Assembly (NCBI GenBank): GCA_023301795.1
Contig: JALZVU010000004.1
Location: 29,791-93,790 of the forward strand
Direction: 5' to 3'
Source: Granulosicoccus sp.
GTDB taxonomy: Bacteria; Pseudomonadota; Gammaproteobacteria; Granulosicoccales; Granulosicoccaceae
DNA length: 64,000 nucleotides
Under the pieces are notes generated by a model. The model worked only from the letters and a program-made list of their open reading frames with translations, searched no databases and was not told the DNA's origin. This document shows positions 28,753 to 38,506 of this stretch, in pieces. The position numbers and the translations under genes were made by a program. Positions within the stretch are counted from its first letter, which is position 1; the number at the start of each line of letters is the position of its first letter.

Positions 28753-30003
28753 ATGCGCTATTCCGCCTTTCAGATTTTCAAGCAAGGACTTACGGGCAAC
28801 AAACACTGGCCCAAGACATGGCGTACTCCTGATCCTGCTCAACAATATGATGTGATCATCGTCGGTGGCGGCGGCCACGGGCTTGCCACAGCCCACTATC
28901 TGGCCAAAGAGCACGGGATTACCAACGTAGCGGTACTGGAAAAAGGCTGGCTCGGTGGCGGCAACATAGGGCGCAACACAACCATCATTCGCTCTAATTA
29001 CCTACTGCCCGAAAATGAGCCGTTTTACGAGCTATCAATGAAACTCTGGGAGGGGCTGGAACAAGATATCAACTACAACGCGATGGTGTCGCAGCGCGGC
29101 ATTATCAACCTCTACCACAGCGATTCTCAGCGTGATGCTTATGTGCGCCGTGGCAACGCCATGCTGATGGCAGGTGCAGATGCGGTATTGCTGGATCGCG
29201 AAGGCGTACGCGCACAATACCCTTTTCTGGACTTTGACAACGCCCGATTCCCCATTCGAGGTGGGCTCTGGCAACCACGAGCGGGCACTGTACGCCATGA
29301 TGCTGTTGCGTGGGGCTATGCACATGCAGCAGACAGCCGAGGTGTAGACATCATCCAGAATTGCGAGGTCAACGGCTTCATCATGGAAGACGGTAAATGC
29401 GTTGGCGTCAATAGTACGCGTGGCAGCATCCGCGCCAAAAAAGTTGCTGTGTGCGTGGCTGGATCATCAGGTCGTGTCATGTCCATGGCAGGCTTACGCC
29501 TGCCTATCGAAAGCCACGTCCTGCAAGCCTTTGTCAGTGAAGGCCTGAAGCCTGTGATACCCGGCGTTATTACCTACGGTGCTGGACATTTTTACATCAG
29601 CCAGTCAGACAAGGGCGGCCTTGTCTTTGGCGGCGATATTGATGGCTATAATTCTTATGCCCAGCGTGGCAATCTGCCAACAGTAGAAGACGTTTGTGAA
29701 GGTGGTATGGCCATGATGCCTGTTATCGGGCGCGCCAGATTGCTGCGCATGTGGGGCGGCATCATGGACATGTCGATGGACGGATCACCTTTCATCGACC
29801 ACACCTCAATACCAGGCTTGTATTTTAATGGTGGCTGGTGCTATGGCGGATTCAAGGCTACGCCTGCCAGCGGTTGGTGCTATGCCCACCTCATCGCTAC
29901 AGAACAACCACACGAAACCGCGAAAGGCATGCGCCTGGACCGTTTCAAAAGTGGTGCCGTCATGGACGAACGTGGCGCTGGTGCGCAGCCTAACCTGCAT
30001 TGA
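28753..30003 (+). CDS. soxB: Sarcosine oxidase, beta subunit
   Basis: This 416-residue flavoprotein carries the catalytic FAD and covalent-FMN site of heterotetrameric sarcosine oxidase. The Rossmann motif VIIVGGGGHGLATAHYL is at residues 34-51. LGGGNIGRNTTIIRSNY and GSSGRVMSMAGLRLPIESH follow as in SoxB. The enzyme oxidises sarcosine to glycine, 5,10-methylene-THF and H2O2. The ATG at 28753 (MRYSAFQIFKQGL) matches the usual SoxB N-terminus, and the GTG three codons upstream is rejected. It is first in soxBDAG. Confidence 0.95.
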   Translation: MRYSAFQIFKQGLTGNKHWPKTWRTPDPAQQYDVIIVGGGGHGLATAHYLAKEHGITNVAVLEKGWLGGGNIGRNTTIIRSNYLLPENEPFYELSMKLWEGLEQDINYNAMVSQRGIINLYHSDSQRDAYVRRGNAMLMAGADAVLLDREGVRAQYPFLDFDNARFPIRGGLWQPRAGTVRHDAVAWGYAHAADSRGVDIIQNCEVNGFIMEDGKCVGVNSTRGSIRAKKVAVCVAGSSGRVMSMAGLRLPIESHVLQAFVSEGLKPVIPGVITYGAGHFYISQSDKGGLVFGGDIDGYNSYAQRGNLPTVEDVCEGGMAMMPVIGRARLLRMWGGIMDMSMDGSPFIDHTSIPGLYFNGGWCYGGFKATPASGWCYAHLIATEQPHETAKGMRLDRFKSGAVMDERGAGAQPNLH

Positions 30004-30016
30004 AAGAGGCTGAGCA

Positions 30017-30313
30017 ATGTTAATAAATCACCCACAGCTAGGCCCTCGTGATGCAGCAGAGTTTGTCTATCTTGGCGATGCAAGCCTGATGCATCGCCCT
30101 GATGCACAAAGCCCAACTGCGGCTGAAGAATTTCATGACTACCTGCACCTGCGTGATAACCCCGCAGGTGTCCACCGTGAACTGTGGTATCACGAGCAAG
30201 GCGATCGCGCCTGGTTGATCGTCACTCGTAATACGCTGACGCATGAGATTACGAATGTGCAGATGGCCCGCGACGTCGCTCTGGCTGAACAACAAGGCCA
30301 TGTTGCATCATGA
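30017..30313 (+). CDS. soxD: Sarcosine oxidase, delta subunit lacking cysteines
   Basis: This 98-residue protein fits SoxD through GPRDAAEFVYLGDA, LRDNPAGVHRELWYHEQG and TRNTLTHEI. In structurally known enzymes this small subunit holds a zinc bound by three Cys and one His. Here the usual CPxCGPR is HPQLGPR, and the Cys after WYHxxG is Asp. The protein has no cysteine at all, so zinc binding in the known manner is excluded. Its gene lies 13 bp after soxB and overlaps soxA by ATGA. Confidence 0.92.
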   Translation: MLINHPQLGPRDAAEFVYLGDASLMHRPDAQSPTAAEEFHDYLHLRDNPAGVHRELWYHEQGDRAWLIVTRNTLTHEITNVQMARDVALAEQQGHVAS

Positions 30314-33261
30314 ATAACGAAAGCATGCGAGTCCACGATGGCCTTTTGCCTGACGCAGCACCCATAAGCTTTATCTTCAACGAGCGCAAGTACACCGCGC
30401 GCGTGGGCGACACACTAGCCTCCGCTTTGCTCGCCAATGGGCAGAAACTGGTAGGGCGCTCTTTCAAATATCATCGCCCACGCGGCATCTTCAGTGCAGG
30501 CCCCGAAGAGCCCAGCGCCTTAGTGGAGCTGCGTACAGGTGCTCATCGCGAACCCAATACGCGAGCCACCGTTACCGAAGTGTTCGCAGGGCTTGAAGCC
30601 TCCAGCCAGAATCACATTGGCCCACTGGGTTTCGATGTCATGGCCATCAATGACGCACTCTCCACGTTCTTGTCCGCCGGGTTTTACTACAAGACGTTCA
30701 TGTGGCCCAAAGCTTTTTGGGAAAAGCTTTACGAACCGATCATTCGTGCAGCCGCGGGGCTTGGCAAGCTCTCAGTCCAAGAGGACCCTGATACCTATGA
30801 GAAAGGCTTTCTCCATACTGATTTATTGATCATTGGTGCAGGCCCCGCTGGTTTGAGTGCAGCACTGGCAGCTGGACGCGCGGGCGTAAAAGTATTGTTA
30901 GTGGACGAGGACTTTCTGCCAGGAGGCAGATTGAATCTGGAACGCTTTGACATCGATGGGCAATCGAGTGCTCAGTGGGCTAGCAACGCTATGGCAGAAC
31001 TGACAACACTGCCCAATGTTCGTGTATTAACCCGCACCACTGTGTATGGCGTTTACGACCACGGAATCTACGGCGCCCTTGAACGCGTGAGTGACCACCT
31101 GCCTACAGGCAGTCACGACAAACCACGACAGATTTTATGGCGTATCTATGCCAAACGCTCGCTGTTGTGCAGCGGAGCAACAGAGCGCTCCATCGCGTTT
31201 GGCAACAACGATCGACCCGGCATTATGCTAGCAGGTGCTGCGCGTGCTTATCTGAACCGGTTCGGCGTCTCTCCGGGCAAACAGATTGCGGTATTTACCA
31301 ATAACGATGACGGTTGGCGCACAGCCGTGGATTTTCAAGCAGCTGGTGTGGAAGTAACCGCCGTTATTGATACACGCTCTATCGCGCCACCGGTTGACAT
31401 CAACGTTCCCGTATTCATGGGCAATCGCGTATGCGATACCGCCGGTCGGCTTGCCCTGCATAGCGTGACACTCACTAGCGGCGAGACGATCTACTGCGAT
31501 TGTCTGGCAGTGTCTGGGGGCTGGAGTCCAAACGTTCACCTTACCTGCCACCAACGTGCACGCCCGATATGGGATGACACACTAGCGGCCTTTGTTCCAG
31601 GTACTGACCTGCCTGCCGAGATGCAAGTAGCCGGTGCAGTAAACGGTGACATGGATCTGGCTTCTGCATTAAACGCAGGACATCAAAGTGCGCTGAGCAT
31701 ACTCAAAAACACTGGAAATAACGCCAAAATTCCTCCTGCGCCCCAGGCCAACGCTGAATCCTCGCGCATTACCGCTTTCTGGCAGGTACCTGATTGTCTT
31801 GGTCGTGCATGGATTGACTTACAAAATGATGTCACCACTAAAGACCTTCAACTATCGCACCGCGAAGGTTTTCGCTCTGTGGAGCACGCCAAACGATACA
31901 CAACACTGGGTATGGCAACTGACCAAGGGAAAACATCCAATGTTCTGGGGCTTGCCGTTATGGCTGACATTGCCGGTCAGACTATTCCCCAAACCGGTAC
32001 TACTATCTTTCGTCCGCCCTACACACCTATTCCTATTGGAGCACTTGCAGGGCGCTCGCGTGGCAAACATTTCAGACCTACCAGATTGCCACCGTCACAC
32101 AACTGGGCAAGCACGCAAGGCGGCTCATTTGTAGAAGTGGGCGCCTGGTTAAGAGCGCAATGGTTTACCCAAGCGGGCGAGACGCATTGGCGTCAGAGCG
32201 TCGATCGAGAAGTGCTCCAAACGCGGAAGTCTGTCGGGTATTGTGATGTCACCACGCTGGGCAAAATAGATGTGCAAGGTAGAGATGCCGCGCAGTTTCT
32301 GGATAAGGTTTACGCCAATACCTTTTCTACCTTGAAGGTGGGTCGTGTGCGATATGGCCTGATGCTACGCGAAGACGGATTTGTCATGGACGATGGCACC
32401 ACTGCACGCCTGGCAGAACATCATTTTCTGATGACCACCACTACGGCCAATGCGGTCAGTGTATTCCGGCATATGGAATTTTGTCGTCAGTGTCTTTGGC
32501 CGACTCTGGATGTCCATCTGGTATCAGCCACCGAACAATGGGCGCAGTACGCTATCGCCGGACCAAACTCGCGGCGCCTGCTCGAGGCTCTTGTGGACGA
32601 GCCTTTCGACATCAGTAACGAAGGGTTTCCGTTCATGGAGTGTGCAACGCTTACCGTTTGCAATGGCACACCAGCACGCCTGTTCCGCATATCATTCTCT
32701 GGTGAGCTGGCTTTTGAACTAGCAGTGCCTGCACGCTATGGTCATGCGCTTATGGACGCACTGGCAGAACATGGCAAAGCTTTTGATGCTGTCCCCTACG
32801 GACTCGAAGCACTCGGTGTCATGCGTATCGAGAAAGGTCATGCCGCTGGCAATGAGTTGAACGGCCAGACAACCGCTGCCAATCTTGGGCTTGGCCGCAT
32901 GGTATCAGCTGCTAAAGATTGCATCGGCAAAACATTATCAACGCGTCCAGCGCTTAATACGAATGACGCTAACCAGCTTGTCGGCTTTATCCCTGTAGAC
33001 AGCCAACAGAGCCTGCGTGCAGGTGCCCATTTTATCGATGAGGGTGCACCACTCACCTTAGCCAGTGATCAAGGATGGATGACATCAGTGGCCTATTCGC
33101 CCTCTTTGCAAACCTCCATAGGCTTAGGCTTTATTCGTCATGGCCAAGAGCGTATGGGTGACCAGGTGTTGGCCAGTAGCCCACTACACAACGAGCAGAT
33201 AGCAGTCACCATTGTCTCGCCACACTTTGTTGACCCACAGGGAGAGCGTCTACGTGCTTAG
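30310..33261 (+). CDS. soxA: Sarcosine oxidase, alpha subunit
   Basis: This 983-residue protein has three parts. The first is an N-terminal Fer2-like fold (FKYHRPRGIFSAGPEEPSA) without iron-sulfur cysteines. The second is an NAD-binding pyridine nucleotide-disulfide-type domain (LLIIGAGPAGLSAALAAGRA, about residues 174-193). The third is a C-terminal GcvT-like THF-binding domain from about residue 600. It would transfer the methyl group of sarcosine to THF. Length is that of known SoxA. ATG overlaps the soxD stop. The following soxG start overlaps its own last codons. Confidence 0.95.
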   Translation: MNNESMRVHDGLLPDAAPISFIFNERKYTARVGDTLASALLANGQKLVGRSFKYHRPRGIFSAGPEEPSALVELRTGAHREPNTRATVTEVFAGLEASSQNHIGPLGFDVMAINDALSTFLSAGFYYKTFMWPKAFWEKLYEPIIRAAAGLGKLSVQEDPDTYEKGFLHTDLLIIGAGPAGLSAALAAGRAGVKVLLVDEDFLPGGRLNLERFDIDGQSSAQWASNAMAELTTLPNVRVLTRTTVYGVYDHGIYGALERVSDHLPTGSHDKPRQILWRIYAKRSLLCSGATERSIAFGNNDRPGIMLAGAARAYLNRFGVSPGKQIAVFTNNDDGWRTAVDFQAAGVEVTAVIDTRSIAPPVDINVPVFMGNRVCDTAGRLALHSVTLTSGETIYCDCLAVSGGWSPNVHLTCHQRARPIWDDTLAAFVPGTDLPAEMQVAGAVNGDMDLASALNAGHQSALSILKNTGNNAKIPPAPQANAESSRITAFWQVPDCLGRAWIDLQNDVTTKDLQLSHREGFRSVEHAKRYTTLGMATDQGKTSNVLGLAVMADIAGQTIPQTGTTIFRPPYTPIPIGALAGRSRGKHFRPTRLPPSHNWASTQGGSFVEVGAWLRAQWFTQAGETHWRQSVDREVLQTRKSVGYCDVTTLGKIDVQGRDAAQFLDKVYANTFSTLKVGRVRYGLMLREDGFVMDDGTTARLAEHHFLMTTTTANAVSVFRHMEFCRQCLWPTLDVHLVSATEQWAQYAIAGPNSRRLLEALVDEPFDISNEGFPFMECATLTVCNGTPARLFRISFSGELAFELAVPARYGHALMDALAEHGKAFDAVPYGLEALGVMRIEKGHAAGNELNGQTTAANLGLGRMVSAAKDCIGKTLSTRPALNTNDANQLVGFIPVDSQQSLRAGAHFIDEGAPLTLASDQGWMTSVAYSPSLQTSIGLGFIRHGQERMGDQVLASSPLHNEQIAVTIVSPHFVDPQGERLRA

Positions 33262-33847
33262 TCAACCCTTGTATGCTACCGCGCCCCTGGCTGGTTATCG
33301 GCAAACCATCAACGGCACCCTGGCGCAAGAAATAGAACACTTCAGCCTTATTGCCATCAGCATCCCTGACGGTGGTCACGAGTCGCTAAACGCAGCACTG
33401 GAGTCGCATTGGCAACTATCGCTGCCTGAAACCGGCACCTGTATACGTAGCAGCGACCGTGCATTTGCGCAGAACTCGTCCTCACTTGTATTGTTTGGCA
33501 TGCAAACAGATCAATGCTTGCTAGTGTCAACGGCAGCCTCAGCGTTTGAACAGGACCCGTTTGAGCATGTGCAGCAATTGCTGGGTGACGCTGCCTACCT
33601 TACCGACCAGTCTGACAGTTACGCAGCATTAGACATTCAAGGACCAACAGTGCTCAAAGCCATGGAACGAATTTGTACACTAGACCTTGAAACTTTTACA
33701 GCCTCAACAGTGGCACGAACAGCGATGGAGCATCTGTCCGTTATCGTTGAACGACCCGAAAACGACAGGCTCAGGCTTTACTCTCCACGCTCATCAGCGT
33801 CGAGCTTTTTACATGCAGTTACAACGTCGCTGGCATTGGCTTACTGA
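33254..33847 (+). CDS. soxG: Sarcosine oxidase, gamma subunit
   Basis: This 197-residue protein has weak sequence conservation but the right position and a recognisable SoxG pattern: ATAPLAGYRQ at the N-terminus, DQSDSYAALDIQGPTVLKAMERICTLDL in the middle. Start is a GTG at 33254 with GGAGAG eight bases upstream. It overlaps the soxA end by 8 bp, so the ORF-track start at 33212 is not used. The gamma subunit is a folate/FMN-stabilising subunit of the heterotetramer. Confidence 0.88.
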   Translation: MLSQPLYATAPLAGYRQTINGTLAQEIEHFSLIAISIPDGGHESLNAALESHWQLSLPETGTCIRSSDRAFAQNSSSLVLFGMQTDQCLLVSTAASAFEQDPFEHVQQLLGDAAYLTDQSDSYAALDIQGPTVLKAMERICTLDLETFTASTVARTAMEHLSVIVERPENDRLRLYSPRSSASSFLHAVTTSLALAY

Positions 33848-33894
33848 CATGCAAAATCACTCATTAACGATCCCTTCAAAGAGGACTCAATAAG

Positions 33895-35598
33895 GTGGCA
33901 ACAGCGCCCGACAAGGTCAAGCAAACACAAGGAGTCTGGAAGTCTGGACGTGGCAAGGGACGGCACCGTCCAAAGGGCCGCGAACTCAGCGATCTGGCGT
34001 TAGAACAAATCACCACGTTACTGGGCACACGCGAACGACGTGCAGACCTTCTCATAGAGCACTTGCACCTTGTTCAGGATACTTACGGGCATTTGTCGGC
34101 CAGCCATATTCGAGCATTGGCAGAACTGATGCGATTGAGTCAGGCTGAAGTGTATGAGGTGGCAACGTTCTACGCCCACTTCGATGTTATCGGTGACGAT
34201 GAAGCTCCACCGCCAGCACTCACCATTCGTGTCTGTGACTCCCTCGCGTGTGAATTGGCAGGGGCACAACAACTCAAGGCGGCGCTTGAATCGGAACTTG
34301 ATGCAAGCCAAGTACGTGTTTTACGCGCGCCGTGTATGGGGCGTTGTGATACGGCACCTACCCTGGAGCTGGGTCATAAACACATAGATTTCGCAACTGT
34401 TGAGAATGTAAAAAAGGCAGTGGCGTCTGGCGATACGCATGCACATATTCCTGATTATCAGACATTTGCCGCGTATCAGGCAGGCGGTGGCTATCAGGCC
34501 CTGCAAACTATACGGGCAGGCGAACGCACGATTGATCAGGTTCAAGATGTAATCGCTGAATCTGGATTGCGCGGTTTAGGCGGGGCAGGTTTTCCCAGTG
34601 GTCGTAAGTGGTCATTTGTACGCGCCGAAGAAGGCCCTCGCTATATAGCAGTCAACGGTGATGAGGGTGAGCCTGGAACCTTTAAAGACCGTTATTACCT
34701 GGAGCGAGAACCTCACCTTTTCCTAGAAGGTCTGTTAATAGCCGCGCATGCAGTCGATGCTGCCAAAGCCTATATTTACATGCGCGATGAGTATCCTGCT
34801 GTATTGCACATACTCGACAAGGAAATTACTGCGCTTCAAGATGCTGGCATTATTGAGGCCGGCTACATTGAGGTTCGACGTGGCGCTGGTGCCTACATCT
34901 GCGGTGAAGAATCTGCAATGATCGAATCCATCGAAGGCAAGCGTGGCATGCCCAGGCATCGCCCTCCCTACGTTGCGCAAAAAGGATTGTTTGATCGCCC
35001 TACTCTGGTTCATAACATCGAGACGTTGCACTGGATAGCACGCATTTGTCGCGAAGGGCCTGAGATCCTGAACAGTGTCGAGAAAAACGGCCGTAAGGGT
35101 CTGCGCAGTTATAGCGTCTCGGGCCGCGTACGCGAACCGGGAATAAAGCTACTATCCGCTGGCTCCACGATCATCGATATCATTGAGGCTGCAGGCGGTA
35201 TGCTCGAAGGGCACACATTCAAAGCCTATCAACCGGGTGGCCCATCCTCAGGATTATTACCGGCAAGCATCGATTCAGTGCCACTGGATTTCGACACCTT
35301 GCAAGAGTACGGCACCTTCATTGGCTCAGCGGCTGTGGTGGTGTTGTCTGATAAAGATAAAGCCCGCGATGCCGCCCTCAACATGCTTCGCTTCTTTGAG
35401 GATGAGAGCTGCGGGCAATGCACCCCGTGTCGTGTTGGCTGTGAAAAGGCTGTAAAACTGATGGAAAAGGATCATTGGGACACCCAGTTGCTTGAGGAGC
35501 TTTCCACCGTGATGGTCGACGCATCGATCTGCGGACTTGGTCAGGCTGCACCCAACCCTATTCGACTTGTGATGAAGCACTTTCCGGAGGAAATCTAG
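33895..35598 (+). CDS. Fused FdsG-FdsB subunit of NAD-dependent formate dehydrogenase
   Basis: This 567-residue protein fuses a NuoE-like thioredoxin-type [2Fe-2S] domain (residues about 20-175, RVCDSLACELAG and APCMGRCD) to a NuoF-like NADH/FMN domain (residues about 195-567, RGLGGAGFPSGRKW, GDEGEPGTFKDRY, GAYICGEESAMIESIEG). The C-terminal [4Fe-4S] motif ESCGQCTPCRVGC is intact. In most FdsGBA enzymes these are separate proteins. The start is a GTG after AAAGAGG. It lies 47 bp after soxG. Its stop is immediately followed by the catalytic subunit ATG. Confidence 0.9.
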   Translation: MATAPDKVKQTQGVWKSGRGKGRHRPKGRELSDLALEQITTLLGTRERRADLLIEHLHLVQDTYGHLSASHIRALAELMRLSQAEVYEVATFYAHFDVIGDDEAPPPALTIRVCDSLACELAGAQQLKAALESELDASQVRVLRAPCMGRCDTAPTLELGHKHIDFATVENVKKAVASGDTHAHIPDYQTFAAYQAGGGYQALQTIRAGERTIDQVQDVIAESGLRGLGGAGFPSGRKWSFVRAEEGPRYIAVNGDEGEPGTFKDRYYLEREPHLFLEGLLIAAHAVDAAKAYIYMRDEYPAVLHILDKEITALQDAGIIEAGYIEVRRGAGAYICGEESAMIESIEGKRGMPRHRPPYVAQKGLFDRPTLVHNIETLHWIARICREGPEILNSVEKNGRKGLRSYSVSGRVREPGIKLLSAGSTIIDIIEAAGGMLEGHTFKAYQPGGPSSGLLPASIDSVPLDFDTLQEYGTFIGSAAVVVLSDKDKARDAALNMLRFFEDESCGQCTPCRVGCEKAVKLMEKDHWDTQLLEELSTVMVDASICGLGQAAPNPIRLVMKHFPEEI

Positions 35599-38424
35599 AT
35601 GGCTACCACTGCCGCTACCGTGTCAGCTGCTGCCCAGACACACGTTGAACCTATGGTCACATTTACGCTCGACGGTAAAGAGGTCACAGCACCTGCCAGT
35701 GAGTCGTTGTGGCAGATTGCCAAACGCGAAGGCAATACCCTGCCCCACTTGTGTCATGCCGACGAGCCAGGTTATCGCTCAGACGGTAATTGCCGCGCCT
35801 GCATGGTCGAGATTGAAGGCGAGCGTGTTCTGGCGGCCTCGTGCATACGCACAGCCAGTAACGGCATGGTGGTCAATACCCATAGTCTGCGTGCTACTGC
35901 ATCGCGCAAAATGGTTATCGAATTGTTGTTGGCCGACCAGCCTGATCGGGCAGAGGCACGCGACCAGTCATCACATTTGTGGTCCATGGCAAGCCTGCAA
36001 GGTGTTGATCAAAGCCGCTTTCCCAAGATCAATATAGATAGCGTACCCACAACGGATGCATCACACGTGGCCATGCGAGTGAACCTTGATGCATGCATTC
36101 ACTGCAACCTGTGTGTGCGAGCCTGCCGTGAGGTTCAGGTCAACGACGTCATTGGCATGTCAGGGCGCGGACGCAACGCACGCATCACCTTCGACCAGGC
36201 CGACCCTATGGGGGATAGCACGTGTGTGGCCTGTGGCGAGTGTGTACAAGCCTGCCCCACCGGTGCACTCATGCCTGCAACTGCAGTAAACGAGGTGCAG
36301 CTTGGTGACAGTAAAGCCTTCGATTCAGAGGTTGACTCCGTCTGCCCTTATTGTGGTGTTGGCTGTCAGGTAAGCTTCAAGGTACGCGATCAGAAAATCA
36401 TGTGGGTTGATGGCGTCAATGGACCTTCAAACGAGCAACGACTATGCGTCAAAGGCCGCTTCGGATTTGACTACATCGCTCATCCTCACAGACTGAAAAA
36501 GCCGTTGATTCGCCGTGCCGATGCACCTGCTAAAGGCCTTAACGTTAATCCTGGCAACCTCATGGAATTTTTCCGTGAAGCCAGCTGGGACGAAGCGCTT
36601 GATCAAGCTGCCGGTGGCATGATAAAGCTACGGGAAAATCAGGGTGGCCAGACTGTAGCAGGCTTTGGCTCGGCAAAATGTTCCAACGAGGAGGCCTATC
36701 TGTTCCAAAAGCTTATACGTTTGGGTTTTGGACATAACAACGTGGATCATTGCACTCGTCTATGTCACGCCTCCTCGGTATCAGCCCTACTGGAAAACGT
36801 CGGTTCGGGTGCCGTTACTGCAACCTTCAACCAAATCGAGCATGCTGACTGCGCCATTGTTATTGGTGCTAATCCTATCGAAAATCATCCAGTGGCAGCC
36901 ACCTACTTCAAGCAATTCACCAAACGCGGTGGCAAGCTGATTGTCATGGATCCACGCGGCATGGGACTTACCCGATATGCCACGCACAGCCTTAAATTCA
37001 AACCGGGCAGTGATGTCGCCATGATCAATGCGCTCATGCACACCATCGTTGATGAAAAGCTCTACGATCAGCAATACATCCAGGGCTTTACTGAAGGCTT
37101 TGATGCCATGCGCGAGCATGTCAAAGACTTTCCCCCTGAAAAAATGTCAGCTATCTGCGGTATTGATGCTGAAACACTAAAAACTGTCGCTCGCACATTT
37201 GCACGCTCCCCGGCAGGCATGATTTTCTGGGGTATGGGTGTGTCACAACATATCCATGGCACCGACAACGCACGTTGCCTTATCTCTCTTGCACTGATGT
37301 GTGGCCATATAGGACGGCCGGGGACAGGCTTGCATCCGTTACGTGGTCAAAATAACGTACAAGGTGCATCCGATGCGGGACTAATGCCCATGTTCCTACC
37401 GGACTATCAAAGCGTAGAAGATGATGGCGTTCGCACTGCCTTTAACGCTATCTGGGGCAATGACGACTATTCGCGTAAAAAGGGTCTCACCATTACCGAA
37501 ATTATGGATGCCATTCATGATGACAACATAAAGAGCCTGTACATACTGGGCGAAAACCCCGCAATGTCCGACCCGGATGTGGAACATGCGCGCGATGCGC
37601 TGGCCAAGCTTGAACACTTGGTCGTCCAAGACATCTTTCTGACAGAGACCGCCAATTACGCTGATGTTATCCTGCCAGCCGCTGCATGGCCTGAAAAAAC
37701 GGGTACGGTAACTAACACGAATCGTCAGGTTCAGATGGGCCGCCCTGCACTTTCACCGCCGGGGGACGCCAAAGAAGACTGGTGGATTACAACGCAACTT
37801 GCCAATCGCCTCGGGTTGAGCTGGACATACACTCATCCCAAAGAGATCTTTGCCGAGATGAAGCTATCCATGCACTCTCTGGACAACATCACGTGGGAGC
37901 GTCTGGAGAGCACCGCGGTAACCTACCCCAGCTTGAGTGAAACGGATCCGGGTCAGGCCATTGTGTTTGGTGATGGCTTTCCGCGAAAAGAAGGCCGTGC
38001 GAAATTCACTCCAGCATCCATTATTGCCCCTGCTGAAGCACCTGATGATCAATACCCCATGATCCTGATTACTGGGCGTCAACTGGAACATTGGCATACG
38101 GGCTCAATGACACGGCGCACCACCGTACTGGATGCACTTGAACCGGAAGCCAACTGTTCGATGCACCCTAAAACTCTTCGGGCTATGGGTGCCGAAGCAG
38201 GCGATCGCGTCAGTATAAAAACCCGACGCGGCTCTGTCACACTCATGGCTCGATCCGATCGGGCAGTCGCTGAAGGTCAGGTATTCATGCCGTTTGCATT
38301 TGTAGAAGCTGCAGCCAACACACTGACCAATCCCGTACTCGACCCTTACGGCAAGATTCCTGAGTTCAAATATTCTGCTGCTCATGTCAGCCTGGTTGAA
38401 CCCGATGTAGAAGCCACGCAATAG
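35599..38424 (+). CDS. Formate dehydrogenase, molybdopterin catalytic subunit
   Basis: This 941-residue protein has an N-terminal [2Fe-2S] domain (LPHLCHADEPGYRSDGNCRAC), two [4Fe-4S] clusters (CIHCNLCVRACREVQ and CVACGECVQACPTGAL), the CPYCGVGC cluster and the molybdopterin domain. The metal ligand is Cys389 in DHCTRLCHASSV, so it is a cysteine enzyme, not a selenocysteine one. It would oxidise formate to CO2 with the preceding NADH-reducing subunit. Ribosome-binding site CCGGAGG is strong. FdhD-type accessory genes are not in the window. Confidence 0.94.
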   Translation: MATTAATVSAAAQTHVEPMVTFTLDGKEVTAPASESLWQIAKREGNTLPHLCHADEPGYRSDGNCRACMVEIEGERVLAASCIRTASNGMVVNTHSLRATASRKMVIELLLADQPDRAEARDQSSHLWSMASLQGVDQSRFPKINIDSVPTTDASHVAMRVNLDACIHCNLCVRACREVQVNDVIGMSGRGRNARITFDQADPMGDSTCVACGECVQACPTGALMPATAVNEVQLGDSKAFDSEVDSVCPYCGVGCQVSFKVRDQKIMWVDGVNGPSNEQRLCVKGRFGFDYIAHPHRLKKPLIRRADAPAKGLNVNPGNLMEFFREASWDEALDQAAGGMIKLRENQGGQTVAGFGSAKCSNEEAYLFQKLIRLGFGHNNVDHCTRLCHASSVSALLENVGSGAVTATFNQIEHADCAIVIGANPIENHPVAATYFKQFTKRGGKLIVMDPRGMGLTRYATHSLKFKPGSDVAMINALMHTIVDEKLYDQQYIQGFTEGFDAMREHVKDFPPEKMSAICGIDAETLKTVARTFARSPAGMIFWGMGVSQHIHGTDNARCLISLALMCGHIGRPGTGLHPLRGQNNVQGASDAGLMPMFLPDYQSVEDDGVRTAFNAIWGNDDYSRKKGLTITEIMDAIHDDNIKSLYILGENPAMSDPDVEHARDALAKLEHLVVQDIFLTETANYADVILPAAAWPEKTGTVTNTNRQVQMGRPALSPPGDAKEDWWITTQLANRLGLSWTYTHPKEIFAEMKLSMHSLDNITWERLESTAVTYPSLSETDPGQAIVFGDGFPRKEGRAKFTPASIIAPAEAPDDQYPMILITGRQLEHWHTGSMTRRTTVLDALEPEANCSMHPKTLRAMGAEAGDRVSIKTRRGSVTLMARSDRAVAEGQVFMPFAFVEAAANTLTNPVLDPYGKIPEFKYSAAHVSLVEPDVEATQ

Positions 38425-38506
38425 CAAATAGACAACCAACGACAATCCAAACCACACACTAAAGCGGCCACTCAAGTGCCGCATCAACCCCGGAAAAGAT
38501 CATACG

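Noticed and set aside
30310-30600. Iron-sulfur cluster in the SoxA N-terminal domain
   Set aside because: The Fer2-like fold lacks the cysteine ligands, as in known SoxA proteins.
36750-36770. Possible selenocysteine in formate dehydrogenase
   Set aside because: The metal-ligand codon is TGT (Cys389), not TGA.
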